Source of the DNA: UBA668 sp046052275
GTDB taxonomy: Bacteria; Actinomycetota; Acidimicrobiia; Acidimicrobiales; Ilumatobacteraceae
DNA length: 19,162 nt
Direction of reading: 5' to 3'
Assembly: GCA_046052275.1 (NCBI GenBank)
Contig: JBJOMQ010000023.1
Span: forward strand, 1-19,162
Position 1 is the stretch's first letter. Each line of letters opens with the position of its first letter. Of this stretch, positions 1 through 8,802 are shown one piece after another. Both the position numbers and the translations under genes were made by a program. The notes beneath the pieces were generated by a model, which had not been told where the DNA came from, made no database searches, and saw only the letters and a list, made by a program, of their open reading frames with translations.

Positions 1-2250
1 GTGGTCGTCGAAATGCTCGACAACCACCGACGTCATCCGGGTGACGCGAATGAGTCGGCACTGTCACCGGGCGACATCGCCGTGCTCGTCCCGTCGCACA
101 GCAACGCCGACGAGGTCGTCCGTGCGCTCGCCGCCGCACGAATTCCCGCCGTGCGAGCCCGAACCGGCAGCGTGTTCGAGACGCCGGCGGCCGACGAGTG
201 GCGACTGCTACTGGCAGCACTCGAACGTCCGTCGCACGCACCGACTGTCAGGGCAGCGGCGCTCGGGATCTTCTTCCACTGCGAGCCGTCGGCGATCGAC
301 CCTGCGGCCTCGGGTGCCATGTCGTCTTCAGATGGCACCGACACCGATGCGGCAACGAGCGCACTCCAGCGGCAGTGTGCCGAGTGGGCGCAGCGGATGG
401 CGGGGCAGCCGTTCCTGGCGTGGTTCGACGAGGTACGCGCGTCAAGCGGCGTGGTCGGGCATCTGCTGCGCCAGGCAGACGGAGAGCGAATTCTCACCGA
501 CCTCGACCACATCGCCGAACTGCTCGCTACGGCCGCCGACGGCGGCCGACTCGATGCGTCGACAGCACGCCGGCACCTCGACGCGTTCGTTGCTGCCGCC
601 GAGTCGATGGGCGACGACGAGACGCAGATGCGCCGCATCGACAGCGACGCCAAGGCGGTGCAGGTGTCGACCATCCATGGCAGCAAGGGTCTCGAGTACC
701 CGGTGGTGCTGCTTCCGTTCTCGTGGACATCGACGTCAGCCCGCGGTGCGCGCATCTACAACGAGTCGTCGGGACGACGCGTCATCGACGTGGCGTCGTC
801 GTACAAGTGGGATGGTCCCGATGAGGAATCGCGGCTGAATTCGCGGAAGCACTTCGAGGAGGTCGGCCGGCAGGGTGACCAGCTTCGCCTCATGTACGTC
901 GCACTCACGAGGGCCGAGCACCGCACTGTGGTGTGGGTGGCACAGACAGCGAACTCGGCGAAGTCAGCGCTCAACCTGATGCTCTTCGACCGCGATTCGT
1001 CCGGTCTGCCGAAGCAGACAGTTGCCAGTCTCACGAGCGGTCCGAGGGGCGGGGTGAAGTCCGTCGTGCCGAGCGCCGCCGTGACCGATGTCGACGCTGC
1101 GGCACACCTGCAGGTGCTGCAGCAGCGCAGTGACGGCGCTATCAGCGTCGCTGTATGTCCGCCGGACACCGCACCGGTCGTGTGGACGCCGCACGGCGAC
1201 AGTACGGCGGCAGCACCTGCGCTGGCCGTTGCCGACCCAGGATCGTGCGCCCCGCACCGCCGCTGGTGGGGCAGGTGGTCGTTCAGCGCCATCCACTCCT
1301 CGAACGAGTATCACGGGACAGCACCCTCGCACGCCGACGCGGCCATTGCCGGCGGCACCGACGAGCCTGTCGAGCCTGCACCCAACGGTGATGCGCCGCC
1401 GCCCGCAGCCGGCGCCTCCGCTGTCATCGCGTCAGTCGAGATGCCGCTGGCCGACACTGTGGCCGGCACGCGGTTTGGCACGCTCGTTCACGACGTGCTC
1501 GAACGTGTTGATCCCACCACTCAGCCACTCGAGCCCCATCTCCGGGCCGAGATCAACCGAGCGCTCGGGCGCGATCGCATGGCACTCGACCGCGGCGCAC
1601 TGGAGTCCGGGCTTGCGGCGGCGATCCGCACGCCGCTCGGTGTCATCGCCGGTGGACGCTCGCTCGCCGACATCGCCGTGCATGACCGACTCGCCGAGCT
1701 CGATTTCGAACTGGCCCTGTGCGGCGGCACCTCCAGCATCCCGGCGCGGCGTATCGGCGAGGTATTGCTCGACACCCTCCCAGAGGGCGACCCTCAGCGT
1801 GTCTACGCGGAGTCGTTGGCCGCAGGGAGATTCACCCTCGACATCGGCGGGTACCTGCGCGGCTCGATCGACGCGGTGCTGCGCGTTGAAGTAGCCGGTG
1901 TGATGCGCCACCTGGTGGTCGACTACAAGACGAACCGCCTGCACCGTCGAGACGACCCCAACCCGCTCGCCGCGTACCATCCGGCGCTGCTGCCGGCGGC
2001 GATGGCGGCAAGTGACTATGTGTTGCAGGGGCTGCTCTACACGGTGGCCGTGCACCGCTTCCTGCGCGGCCGCCTTGCCGGATACGACCCGTCGCTGCAC
2101 CTCGGTGGCATCGCCTATCTCTACGTCCGCGGCATGGTGGGCCCTGCGACGCCGGTGGTTGCCGAGGGGGTCTATGGCGTCTTTGCGTGGACTCCTCCCG
2201 TCGAGTCGATCCTCGCACTCGATGAACTCTTCGCCGTGGGGCTCACGTGA
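1..2250 (+). CDS. recB: RecB, exodeoxyribonuclease V beta subunit (5' truncated by window edge)
   Basis: This is the C-terminal 749 residues of the helicase-nuclease subunit of RecBCD, which processes double-strand breaks for recombination. Seen: UvrD-type helicase motif V with TIHGSKGLEYP (about residues 224-234), motif VI LMYVALTRAEHR (about 296-307), then a Pro/Ala/Gly-rich linker (about 400-480) and a complete RecB-type PD-(D/E)XK nuclease domain. The nuclease has His497 in GTLVHDVLE, Asp624 in GSIDAV, Asp641 and Lys643 in VVDYKTNRL, and the QxxxY motif at Gln676/Tyr680, so it looks catalytically intact. Full RecB is usually 1,000-1,200 residues; the Walker A and B half must lie upstream, so the GTG at position 1 is only an in-frame codon and not a supported start. 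The stop overlaps the recD start, implying translational coupling. An AddA-like subunit would be the alternative, but the RecD partner favours RecB. Confidence 0.93.
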   Translation: MVVEMLDNHRRHPGDANESALSPGDIAVLVPSHSNADEVVRALAAARIPAVRARTGSVFETPAADEWRLLLAALERPSHAPTVRAAALGIFFHCEPSAIDPAASGAMSSSDGTDTDAATSALQRQCAEWAQRMAGQPFLAWFDEVRASSGVVGHLLRQADGERILTDLDHIAELLATAADGGRLDASTARRHLDAFVAAAESMGDDETQMRRIDSDAKAVQVSTIHGSKGLEYPVVLLPFSWTSTSARGARIYNESSGRRVIDVASSYKWDGPDEESRLNSRKHFEEVGRQGDQLRLMYVALTRAEHRTVVWVAQTANSAKSALNLMLFDRDSSGLPKQTVASLTSGPRGGVKSVVPSAAVTDVDAAAHLQVLQQRSDGAISVAVCPPDTAPVVWTPHGDSTAAAPALAVADPGSCAPHRRWWGRWSFSAIHSSNEYHGTAPSHADAAIAGGTDEPVEPAPNGDAPPPAAGASAVIASVEMPLADTVAGTRFGTLVHDVLERVDPTTQPLEPHLRAEINRALGRDRMALDRGALESGLAAAIRTPLGVIAGGRSLADIAVHDRLAELDFELALCGGTSSIPARRIGEVLLDTLPEGDPQRVYAESLAAGRFTLDIGGYLRGSIDAVLRVEVAGVMRHLVVDYKTNRLHRRDDPNPLAAYHPALLPAAMAASDYVLQGLLYTVAVHRFLRGRLAGYDPSLHLGGIAYLYVRGMVGPATPVVAEGVYGVFAWTPPVESILALDELFAVGLT

Positions 2251-4304
2251 TGAGCACGTCGCGACACCGCCCAGGGCGGACGGCAGCGGTGGACGCCTTC
2301 GTGCCGCCGGAGGTGGCAGTCCTGTCGCCGTTCGTTGCTGCAGGCGCATTCGGTCCCGCCGAGGTGCATCTCGCAGCACTCGTGCGACGGATCACCGGCT
2401 GCAATGACGATGTGGTGCTCGGGGTCGCAGCAGCGGCGTGGGCCTCACTGCACGGGCATTCGTGCGCGGAGATCCCCTTAGTAGGCCAGCTCATCGACGA
2501 GTCGCTGCGCGATGGCGACAGCGACGACCTCGACGGCATTGATGCGAGCTACGACGTGACCGCCTCCGACGCGCCCAGCGCAGCGGGGCTTCCGTGGCCA
2601 GAGCCCGTCACCTGGCGTTCCTCGCTGGCAGCGGCATCCGACGCAGTGAGAACTGCACCCGCACACGACGCAGCGCCAGCACCCGGGCCGCATCCGCTCG
2701 TACTGTGCGGCGACCGCCTCTACCTCGAGCGAGACTGGATCGACGAGGGCATCATCGCCGCGTCGCTCATCGGCCGTGCTGTGGCCGACTCACTCGACCT
2801 CGCGCCCACCGCAGCGGCGCTGCTCGACGCGCTGCTGCCGTCGACCATGGCGGTCACCGATCCGTCAACCGGCGAGCAGGCGGCGGTCGACAACCTCCAG
2901 CGGTCCGCTGCCGAGGTGGCACTCCGTCAGCGACTCACCGTGATCGTCGGCGGACCCGGTACCGGCAAGACCTACTCGGTCGCCAGGCTGCTGGCGGTGC
3001 TCGTCGAGCACGGACGCGCGACGGCCGCCGAGCCGCGCATCGCGCTTGCGGCACCCACCGGAAAGGCCAAGGCACGGCTGAAGGAGTCGATTGCGTCGGC
3101 ACTGTCGCCGGGGCGCGACCAGTCGGGACATTCGCTCCCCAGTCCAATTCCCGACGAGGTCCGCGCCACGCTGGCCGGGCTCGTGCCGACCACGATCCAC
3201 CGACTCCTCGGACCCCGTGGCGATTCGTCGCAGCGCTTCCGGCACGACGCATCGAATCCGCTGCCGTTCGACATCGTGGTCATCGACGAGACGTCGATGG
3301 TCGATGCGCCGCTGCTGGCGCGGCTGTGCGAGGCACTGCGGCCTGAGACCCGACTGGTACTGCTCGGCGATCCCGACCAGCTCGAGAGTGTCGAGCGTGG
3401 TGCGGCGCTCGCCGACATTGCGACCGCCGGCCTCGAGGCGCCGGCCGCCCATCGGCCGACACCCCTCGACGGCCACGTGGTGCGCCTGATGCGCGGGCAC
3501 CGCTTCGCCGTCGATTCGCCGGTCGCCGTGCTCGCGGACGCCGTGCGCAGCGGGAATGGTGCCACTGCGCGGGCGACAGCCATTGCAGGCTCGGGCGCCA
3601 CTGTCGCCGACTGCGCCGCGGCAACCCTCGACACCGACACCAGGCCTGTCCCCTCGACCTGTTTCGTCGAGGCAGTCGAGCCACTGTCGCCCGCAGCCGT
3701 CTCAGCTGTCGAGCAGGTGGTGGCGCCGGTGCTGCGCCGCATCCGCGATGCGTCGGAGGCCGGCGACGTCGAGGGCGCCCTGCGCTGGTCGGCCCGGTCG
3801 AGGATCCTCTGCGCGCATCGGCTTGGGCCGTTCGGCGTTGCCGGTTGGAATGCGCTCGGCGAGCGCTGGGTGGGGGAGGGCGCCTCGCTGCCGACGTGGT
3901 ACGCCGGCCGTCCGCTGCTCATCACCCGCAACGACCTGCGGCTTGGCCTGGCCAATGGCGACACCGGTGTCGTCGTGCGACGCGGGGACGACCTCGTGGC
4001 GGCATTCGCAACGGCGACCGGGCACGTCGAACTCGATCCGTCGCAGCTCGAAGCGGTTGAGACGGCCTACGCGATGACCATTCACAAGAGTCAGGGATCC
4101 GAATACCCCACCGTGGTGATCGTGCTCCCGCCGATGACGTCGCCGTTGGTGGGTCGCGAACTGCTCTACACGGCAGTCACCCGAACGAAGTCGACACTGC
4201 TGCTGGTGGGGGACCCTGAGGTGGTTGCCGCTGCCGCCGAGCGTCCAGCACGACGCATGACCGGGCTTGCTGACGCATTGCGTGGCGCAGCACTCGGTCA
4301 GTGA
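2250..4304 (+). CDS. recD: RecD, exodeoxyribonuclease V alpha subunit
   Basis: RecD is the 5'-3' helicase motor of RecBCD. The 684-residue protein (ATG at 2250; a GTG one codon earlier at 2247 is possible) has the Superfamily 1B motifs: Walker A GGPGTGKT at about residues 234-241, Walker B VVIDETSMVD at about 343-352, LLGDPDQLESV (motif III) shortly after, and motif V/VI-like MTIHKSQGSEYPTVVIV near 608 followed by ELLYTAVTRTK. Its about 230-residue N-terminal region is the expected RecD1 interaction domain. The start sits in the sequence GTGATGA, overlapping the recB stop, so the two genes are translationally coupled. The length fits the family (600-700 residues). The last 7 bp overlap the end of the convergent membrane-protein gene, and a GC-rich hairpin follows 6 nt after the stop. 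Confidence 0.95.
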   Translation: MSTSRHRPGRTAAVDAFVPPEVAVLSPFVAAGAFGPAEVHLAALVRRITGCNDDVVLGVAAAAWASLHGHSCAEIPLVGQLIDESLRDGDSDDLDGIDASYDVTASDAPSAAGLPWPEPVTWRSSLAAASDAVRTAPAHDAAPAPGPHPLVLCGDRLYLERDWIDEGIIAASLIGRAVADSLDLAPTAAALLDALLPSTMAVTDPSTGEQAAVDNLQRSAAEVALRQRLTVIVGGPGTGKTYSVARLLAVLVEHGRATAAEPRIALAAPTGKAKARLKESIASALSPGRDQSGHSLPSPIPDEVRATLAGLVPTTIHRLLGPRGDSSQRFRHDASNPLPFDIVVIDETSMVDAPLLARLCEALRPETRLVLLGDPDQLESVERGAALADIATAGLEAPAAHRPTPLDGHVVRLMRGHRFAVDSPVAVLADAVRSGNGATARATAIAGSGATVADCAAATLDTDTRPVPSTCFVEAVEPLSPAAVSAVEQVVAPVLRRIRDASEAGDVEGALRWSARSRILCAHRLGPFGVAGWNALGERWVGEGASLPTWYAGRPLLITRNDLRLGLANGDTGVVVRRGDDLVAAFATATGHVELDPSQLEAVETAYAMTIHKSQGSEYPTVVIVLPPMTSPLVGRELLYTAVTRTKSTLLLVGDPEVVAAAAERPARRMTGLADALRGAALGQ

Positions 4305-4840
4305 TCGTCGGCAGGCGCAGCGCCTGCGTTGGTGGCAGGTCCGTCGGGCTCGTCGCCTAGATCGAGAGCGTCGATGCTGTCGGCTCTCGCCTCATCGCCG
4401 TTCGCCTCGTCGCCGTTCGCCTTGGCGTCGATCCAGCGCTGCACTCGCGGCTCGAGCGTGACGAGCGCAATGAGGCCTGCGACAACGATGCCGATGCTGG
4501 CACCCCGCTGCTTGCCGTAGAAGATCGTGACGACCAGTCCGCCGAGCACCATGCTCGCCGCCGATGCACCGAGGGCAAGTCGTCCGGCGCGGCTGGCGGT
4601 GACCTTCGAAGTAGCCGATGCGGCGCGCGAGGTGGTGCGGTCGAGGGCGCGCTCGGCCCACGCGAACTCGGTGGCAAGGATCGCCAGTCCGAGGATTACG
4701 ACAATGATGCCCGGGCCCGGCAGTACCAGCATTGCGATGCCGGCACCGACCACGGCGAACCCGGCGACGAGGACAAGCAGTCGCTTGGAGTTGCGCCCGA
4801 TCCAGCGGAGCCACTCGAGGGGGTGGTGAAGGCTGCCCAC
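4298..4840 (-). CDS. PGPGW-family small transmembrane protein
   Basis: A 180-residue integral membrane protein of unknown function. An N-terminal basic/aromatic stretch (LEWLRWIGRNSKR) leads into a hydrophobic hairpin containing LVLPGPGIIVVILGLAIL at about residues 38-55, which resembles the PGPGW motif of a widespread actinobacterial membrane family; the final Trp of the family motif is replaced by Ile here. Two more hydrophobic segments follow at about 91-108 and 115-130, then an acidic, low-complexity cytoplasmic-type tail with two ANGDE repeats. The start is a GTG at 4840; a TAATCT box lies 9 nt upstream and no Shine-Dalgarno is visible. The 3' end overlaps recD by 7 bp. Role unknown; the family assignment is from motif memory. 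Confidence 0.75.
   Translation of the reverse strand: MGSLHHPLEWLRWIGRNSKRLLVLVAGFAVVGAGIAMLVLPGPGIIVVILGLAILATEFAWAERALDRTTSRAASATSKVTASRAGRLALGASAASMVLGGLVVTIFYGKQRGASIGIVVAGLIALVTLEPRVQRWIDAKANGDEANGDEARADSIDALDLGDEPDGPATNAGAAPADDH
4311..4327. terminator. Hairpin after recD, inside the opposing gene
   Basis: A perfect inverted repeat, GCAGGCG-CAG-CGCCTGC, has a 7-bp stem and 3-nt loop. It begins 6 nt after the recD stop and is embedded in the last codons of the convergent PGPGW gene. No T-tract follows, which is usual for high-GC actinobacteria. It is a plausible terminator of the recB-recD transcript; function is inferred. Confidence 0.5.
4388..4417 (-). repeat. Two 15-bp tandem units in the PGPGW gene tail
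   Basis: Two adjacent 15-bp units (4388-4402 and 4403-4417) differ by one base, with the first five bases of a third unit at 4418-4422. On the coding strand they encode ANGDE twice. The number is likely to vary between strains, as it changes length without breaking the frame. Confidence 0.7.
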
Positions 4841-4849
4841 GAGTGAGGG

Positions 4850-4855
4850 AGATTA
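4850..4855 (-). promoter_or_regulatory. -10-like box TAATCT of the PGPGW gene
   Basis: Read on the minus strand the box is TAATCT, followed by 9 nt and the GTG start at 4840. It fits the TANNNT actinobacterial -10 consensus and predicts a leader of only a few nucleotides. No clear -35 box was seen. Confidence 0.45.
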
Positions 4856-5042
4856 CGCGGCCGGCGGCGGTGCCGCCGCATGCGCTCACACCCGTACCTG
4901 CCGCGTGTCGTCGGGTGCCGGCGCCATGGCACGGTCGATTCATCCGCGCGGCACCAGTGCCCACGTGGGCTCCTCCGTACCGTCGTGCACCGGGAGGAAT
5001 ACCCGGGGCGGCACTCCGCAGCCGTCCCTCAACCACCTCATC

Positions 5043-5047
5043 GGAGG
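5043..5047 (+). promoter_or_regulatory. Ribosome binding site GGAGG of the small secreted protein
   Basis: GGAGG lies 7 nt before ATG 5055 (spacer TTCCACC). It decides the start against an in-frame upstream ATG at 4905, which would add 50 residues ahead of a textbook signal peptide. Confidence 0.8.
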
Positions 5048-5054
5048 TTCCACC

Positions 5055-5462
5055 ATGAAGACACCACTGCACCGAACACTGATCGCCGGCGGCCTCGCCC
5101 TGTCGATCGGCGGCGGGATCATCGTCGCCTCGGCCGCGACGCTGGGCGGCCTCACCGCCGACGATCTCGGCGCCGACAACACGCTGCTGACCTCGTGCGA
5201 CTCGAACGGACTCAGCATCGCGTACGGCAACACCTACGATCCGACCGGTCAGCGGTTCATCGTGGCCAACGCCGTGATCTCGAGCATCGATCCCGGCTGC
5301 GTTGGCCAGGTGATGAACGTGCAGCTGACGGCGACCGACGGCACGGCACTGTCGGCATCGACGCCGCTCACGCTGACCAACGCCGTCAGCCAGACCGTCA
5401 CCTTCTCGACGCCTGCAGCCTCTGAGGCTGTCGAGGGCGCCGCCATCGTGATCACCGGCTGA
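5055..5462 (+). CDS. Small secreted surface protein, putative substrate of the co-encoded signal peptidase
   Basis: A 135-residue exported protein of unknown function. The basic N-terminus (MKTPLHR) and hydrophobic core (residues 9-26) form a signal peptide ending in ASA at 25-27. Just after it comes ATLGGLTADDLGAD (28-41), which is closely mirrored in the next gene. The mature part is Thr/Ala/Val-rich and predicted all-beta, with only two cysteines (48 and 82), likely a disulfide. The first follows the pattern SCDSNGLSIAY that I associate with small actinobacterial secreted proteins encoded beside SipW-type peptidases. It is the first gene of a three-gene run: 13 bp to the next ORF, then a signal peptidase. 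A role as a fibre or cell-surface subunit, comparable to TasA with SipW in Bacillus, is inference. Confidence 0.75.
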   Translation: MKTPLHRTLIAGGLALSIGGGIIVASAATLGGLTADDLGADNTLLTSCDSNGLSIAYGNTYDPTGQRFIVANAVISSIDPGCVGQVMNVQLTATDGTALSASTPLTLTNAVSQTVTFSTPAASEAVEGAAIVITG

Positions 5463-5475
5463 TCGGACCAGTGAC

Positions 5476-6228
5476 ATGTCGGTCGACGACACCCCCGCGA
5501 CAGGCCGGAAGCACGCCCATCGGCGGTTGCTGGCGGCGTTCGCGCTGGTCGCACTACTCGGCGCCGAGCCGGGCACAGCGTCAGCGGGCTCGCTCGGGGG
5601 TGTCGTCTCCGACCGACTGTCGGCCGACTCGCTGCCGGTGCCGGCGGTGCCGCCAGCACTGCTGTTGGCCGACAACTTCACCACCGCCGGTGCGGTCGAC
5701 CTCAGGGTGCCCGAGCATGTGCACCTCACTGGGACGGCGTGGGTGCAGGCGCGTGGCAAGTGGGCCGTGCGCAACGGGTACCTCGATCCGCCGATGGCAC
5801 CACAGTCGATGGTCACCTACCCTGCCGGGACGGCGAACGTCACCGTCGAGGTGGTGGCCACGATCACGAGCGCATTCGACTTCGGCGTTGTGCTCTGGTC
5901 AGACCCGGCCGGCACGAAGTACCTCGTCGCCCACATCGCCGGTGCCAATGCGGCTGCCACGAACGTGGTGTCGCTCGACGCAGTGGTCGGCAACTCGACC
6001 ACCACCCTGGTCACCGGAACAGTTGCCTCTGCGCTCCCGTCGTTCGTGCTGTCGGTGACTGCAGTCGGCAATGCCGTCACGGTGCGCAGGAACGGCGTGA
6101 CCCTGCTGTCGCCGCTGCTGTCGCCCTTGATGATGCAGACGTTCGCCGGACTGACGAGCGTCGGCCTCTGGGTGTCGTCGTCAGGGAACGAGATCCTCGA
6201 CGACGTCCGTGCCTTCACGTCGACGTGA
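5476..6228 (+). CDS. Secreted beta-rich (LamG/concanavalin-like) protein
   Basis: A 250-residue exported protein. A cytoplasmic head with several His/Arg residues (1-17) leads to a hydrophobic core (18-30) and EPGTASA ending at 37; SLGGVVSDRLSAD (39-51) follows and matches the motif of the preceding gene. A Pro-rich spacer then leads to a domain starting DNFTTAG with alternating hydrophobic strands, the segment WVQARGKWAVRNGYL, and a terminal GLWVSSSGNEILDDVRAF. This pattern resembles laminin-G/concanavalin-like jelly-roll domains (weak similarity, no catalytic residues recognised), which often bind carbohydrate. It has no cysteine. ATG at 5476 follows the previous stop by 13 bp with only a weak Shine-Dalgarno. 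Probably co-transcribed with both flanking genes. Confidence 0.7.
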   Translation: MSVDDTPATGRKHAHRRLLAAFALVALLGAEPGTASAGSLGGVVSDRLSADSLPVPAVPPALLLADNFTTAGAVDLRVPEHVHLTGTAWVQARGKWAVRNGYLDPPMAPQSMVTYPAGTANVTVEVVATITSAFDFGVVLWSDPAGTKYLVAHIAGANAAATNVVSLDAVVGNSTTTLVTGTVASALPSFVLSVTAVGNAVTVRRNGVTLLSPLLSPLMMQTFAGLTSVGLWVSSSGNEILDDVRAFTST

Positions 6229-6246
6229 TGACGAACTTCTGACTAC

Positions 6247-6252
6247 CGGAGG
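6247..6252 (+). promoter_or_regulatory. Ribosome binding site CGGAGG of the signal peptidase
   Basis: CGGAGG is followed by CAGCAC and ATG 6259, an ideal spacing. It fixes the peptidase start and suggests independent, strong initiation within the operon. Confidence 0.8.
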
Positions 6253-6258
6253 CAGCAC

Positions 6259-6953
6259 ATGCGCGAAGACCCATCTGCCATCTTGAATCCAGGGCGGAAG
6301 ACGGCAACGCGCGTCGCAGGGAGCCGCACGCGTCGTCAGCACCCGGTCCTTCAGGGGCTTGGTTCGGCTGCACTGCTGCTCGTGATCGCACTGGTGATCT
6401 ATGCGTGGCCTGCCTCGTTCGGCGGGCGCTCGACCATCGTGTTCGTCAGCGGCACGTCGATGCTTCCCACGCTGTCGACCGATGACGTCGTCTTTGCCCG
6501 CGAGCAAGCGCACTATTCAGTGGGTGATCTCGTTGTCTTCAGAATCCCCGACGACACGATCGGTGCAGAGGTGGGAGCCGCCGATGGTGCGTTCGTCATC
6601 CACCGGATTGTCGGAGGCAGCGAGTCGACGGGCTGGGTGACGCGGGGCGACAACAGGACCTCTGTCGACCCGTGGTTCCTCGGCGAGGACGACATCGTCG
6701 GTAGAGCAGAACGCAAGGCATCGATCGGCCCGGAAGCGCTCTCTGCAGTGCGGCTGATGCTCACGCCAATTGTCTGGGCGGCTGTCGCAGCGGTGTTCGT
6801 CTTCGCCGTGGCGTGGCGACGGCTCAGCGAGGACGACGCAGATGCCGAGGGATCCGGCGGCACCGCTGCGGCTGACGGTCTCGTCCGCGGTGCCACCGGA
6901 GTGGGCCAGGTCGATGCCGGGCTCAGTGGACAGCCAGACGGTGCAGCAGCACG

Positions 6954-6963
<10 letters not shown>
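6259..6963 (+). CDS. Signal peptidase I, SipW/ER (S26B) type
   Basis: A 234-residue membrane serine peptidase that removes signal peptides outside the cytoplasmic membrane. Residues 32-51 form the N-terminal membrane anchor. The nucleophile is Ser67 in VSGTSMLPTL; the general base is His115 in FVIHRIVGG, as in the archaeal/eukaryotic-type S26B branch, instead of the Lys of classical LepB; Asp131 lies in RGDNRTSVDPW. A second membrane segment (163-186) and a Gly/Ala/Asp-rich cytoplasmic tail follow. SipW-type enzymes process dedicated matrix or surface substrates in Bacillus (established). Here the two upstream exported proteins are the obvious candidates. It ends 10 bp inside the convergent aldo/keto reductase gene, and a hairpin follows the stop directly. 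Confidence 0.9.
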
Positions 6964-7925
<962 letters not shown>

Positions 7926-7931
7926 GTGGCG

Positions 7932-7937
7932 ACAATA
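7932..7937 (-). promoter_or_regulatory. Leaderless-type -10 box TATTGT of the aldo/keto reductase
   Basis: On the minus strand TATTGT is followed by 6 nt (CGCCAC) and the ATG. With standard -10 spacing transcription would start at the A of the start codon. There is no Shine-Dalgarno upstream, which agrees with a leaderless mRNA. Confidence 0.55.
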
Positions 7938-8031
7938 CGAGACGCTGGCTGCGGCTCAGTGCGGCGCGGGCCGGCGCCGGACGCTGTTGCGGTCGGGGGC
8001 CACCGGTTCGCCAGCCCGCGGGCCGCATCGT

Positions 8032-8037
8032 TAGGTT
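8032..8037 (+). promoter_or_regulatory. Leaderless-type -10 box TAGGTT of the thioesterase
   Basis: TAGGTT is followed by 7 nt (GCCCCGC) and ATG 8045. This favours ATG 8045 as the start over the in-frame TTG at 8036, which lies partly in the box itself. A 10-bp palindrome CCGGCGCCGG at 7971-7980 lies in the same divergent intergenic region. Confidence 0.55.
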
Positions 8038-8044
8038 GCCCCGC

Positions 8045-8743
8045 ATGGCCGACGAGCAGCACGCACACCTCGACCCGCTCGCGCACGTCACCCAGGATGA
8101 TCATCCTGATCGCCTCGCCGATGCGCGGGCAGCGGCTGGCAGGGCCATTCGCGATCTCGGCCACGCCATCGTCGGACACCATGCGCCCCTGTCGACGATC
8201 GAGCGCCTTGCGTCGACGCTCGATGCACTGACGGCGGAGATCATCACCGGCGAGCGACGCGACCGAGCCCAGGTGCGGCGCGAGGGCGACTGGGGAACCG
8301 AGGTCGCTGACGGCGAGACGATGACGAGTTACGACGAGCGCCCGGTCTCGGGCAGGTCGAGCCCGTGGGGTCTCGACGTGCACGTGTGGCGCGATGGCGC
8401 GGAGGCGGTGGCCGATCTCACCCTGCGCTCAGCACACGAGGGTGCCCCTGGACGAAGTCACGGCGGCATCGTCGCCGCGTTGTTCGACGACATCTACGGA
8501 TTCGTGCTGACCTTCCTGCACCAGCCGGCATTCACCGGCGAGCTCACGGTTCGCTACGAGGCCGGCGTGCCGATCGGCGTGCCACTGCAGTGCCGTGTCC
8601 GGCTCGTCGAACGCGACGGGCGAAAGCTGCGAATGGCGGGCGAGCTCCGCGATGGATCGAGGGTGGTGGCGCGCAGCTCGGCGATCTTCATCGCCATCGA
8701 CGGCTCGGCATTCGGCTACGTCGAGCGGCGATCAGGCGAGTAG
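8045..8743 (+). CDS. PaaI-like hotdog-fold thioesterase
   Basis: A 232-residue acyl-CoA thioesterase-like protein. The C-terminal half (about 105-225) carries the PaaI-type hotdog signature RSHGGIVAALFDDIYGF (His139, Gly140, Gly141, Asp149), followed by FTGELTVRYEAGVPIGVPL and a terminal strand with RDGSRVVARSSAIFIAID, all typical of 4HBT-family enzymes that hydrolyse aryl- or acyl-CoA. The N-terminal about 100 residues, rich in Ala, Arg and His, form a helical extension seen in some actinobacterial members. The substrate is unknown. It is divergent from the aldo/keto reductase and convergent with the PRMT-like gene; no operon partner is present. Confidence 0.85.
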   Translation: MADEQHAHLDPLAHVTQDDHPDRLADARAAAGRAIRDLGHAIVGHHAPLSTIERLASTLDALTAEIITGERRDRAQVRREGDWGTEVADGETMTSYDERPVSGRSSPWGLDVHVWRDGAEAVADLTLRSAHEGAPGRSHGGIVAALFDDIYGFVLTFLHQPAFTGELTVRYEAGVPIGVPLQCRVRLVERDGRKLRMAGELRDGSRVVARSSAIFIAIDGSAFGYVERRSGE

Positions 8744-8770
8744 GCCAGTCGGCGTGCCTCGCGCGGCCAT

Positions 8771-8787
8771 CGGCAGCACTGCTGCCG
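8771..8787. terminator. Bidirectional hairpin between thioesterase and PRMT-like genes
   Basis: CGGCAG-CACTG-CTGCCG forms a 6-bp stem and 5-nt loop (an 8-bp perfect repeat if the loop is closed further). It lies between two convergent genes, 27 nt after one stop and 15 nt after the other, so it can serve both. Confidence 0.5.
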
Positions 8788-8802
8788 TAATGCCGTTGGC
8801 GG

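Larger units (their letters stand above)
4841..5054. other. Divergent intergenic region with inverted repeats
   Basis: These 214 bp separate the minus-strand membrane protein from the plus-strand surface operon. They hold a strong hairpin at 4862-4878 (CGGCGGC-GGT-GCCGCCG), a 12-bp perfect palindrome at 4959-4970 (GCCCACGTGGGC) and a 5-bp stem at 4990-5006 (CCGGG, 7-nt loop, CCCGG). The palindrome lies about 85 bp before the operon start and could be an operator. I do not recognise a known riboswitch class. No convincing -35/-10 pair was found for the plus strand. Confidence 0.5.

Noticed and set aside
1432..2379. 315-codon open frame antisense to recB/recD
   Set aside because: It lies opposite a fully conserved RecB nuclease domain, is rich in Arg and His with no domain, and reflects the stop-poor antisense frame of high-GC DNA.
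2972..3964. 330-codon open frame antisense to recD
   Set aside because: Ser/Arg/Ala-rich composition and complete overlap with the RecD helicase motifs; no start signal.
4392..5816. 474-codon minus-strand frame across the PGPGW gene and the surface operon
   Set aside because: It crosses three well-supported genes and an intergenic region, with shadow-type composition and no recognisable domain.
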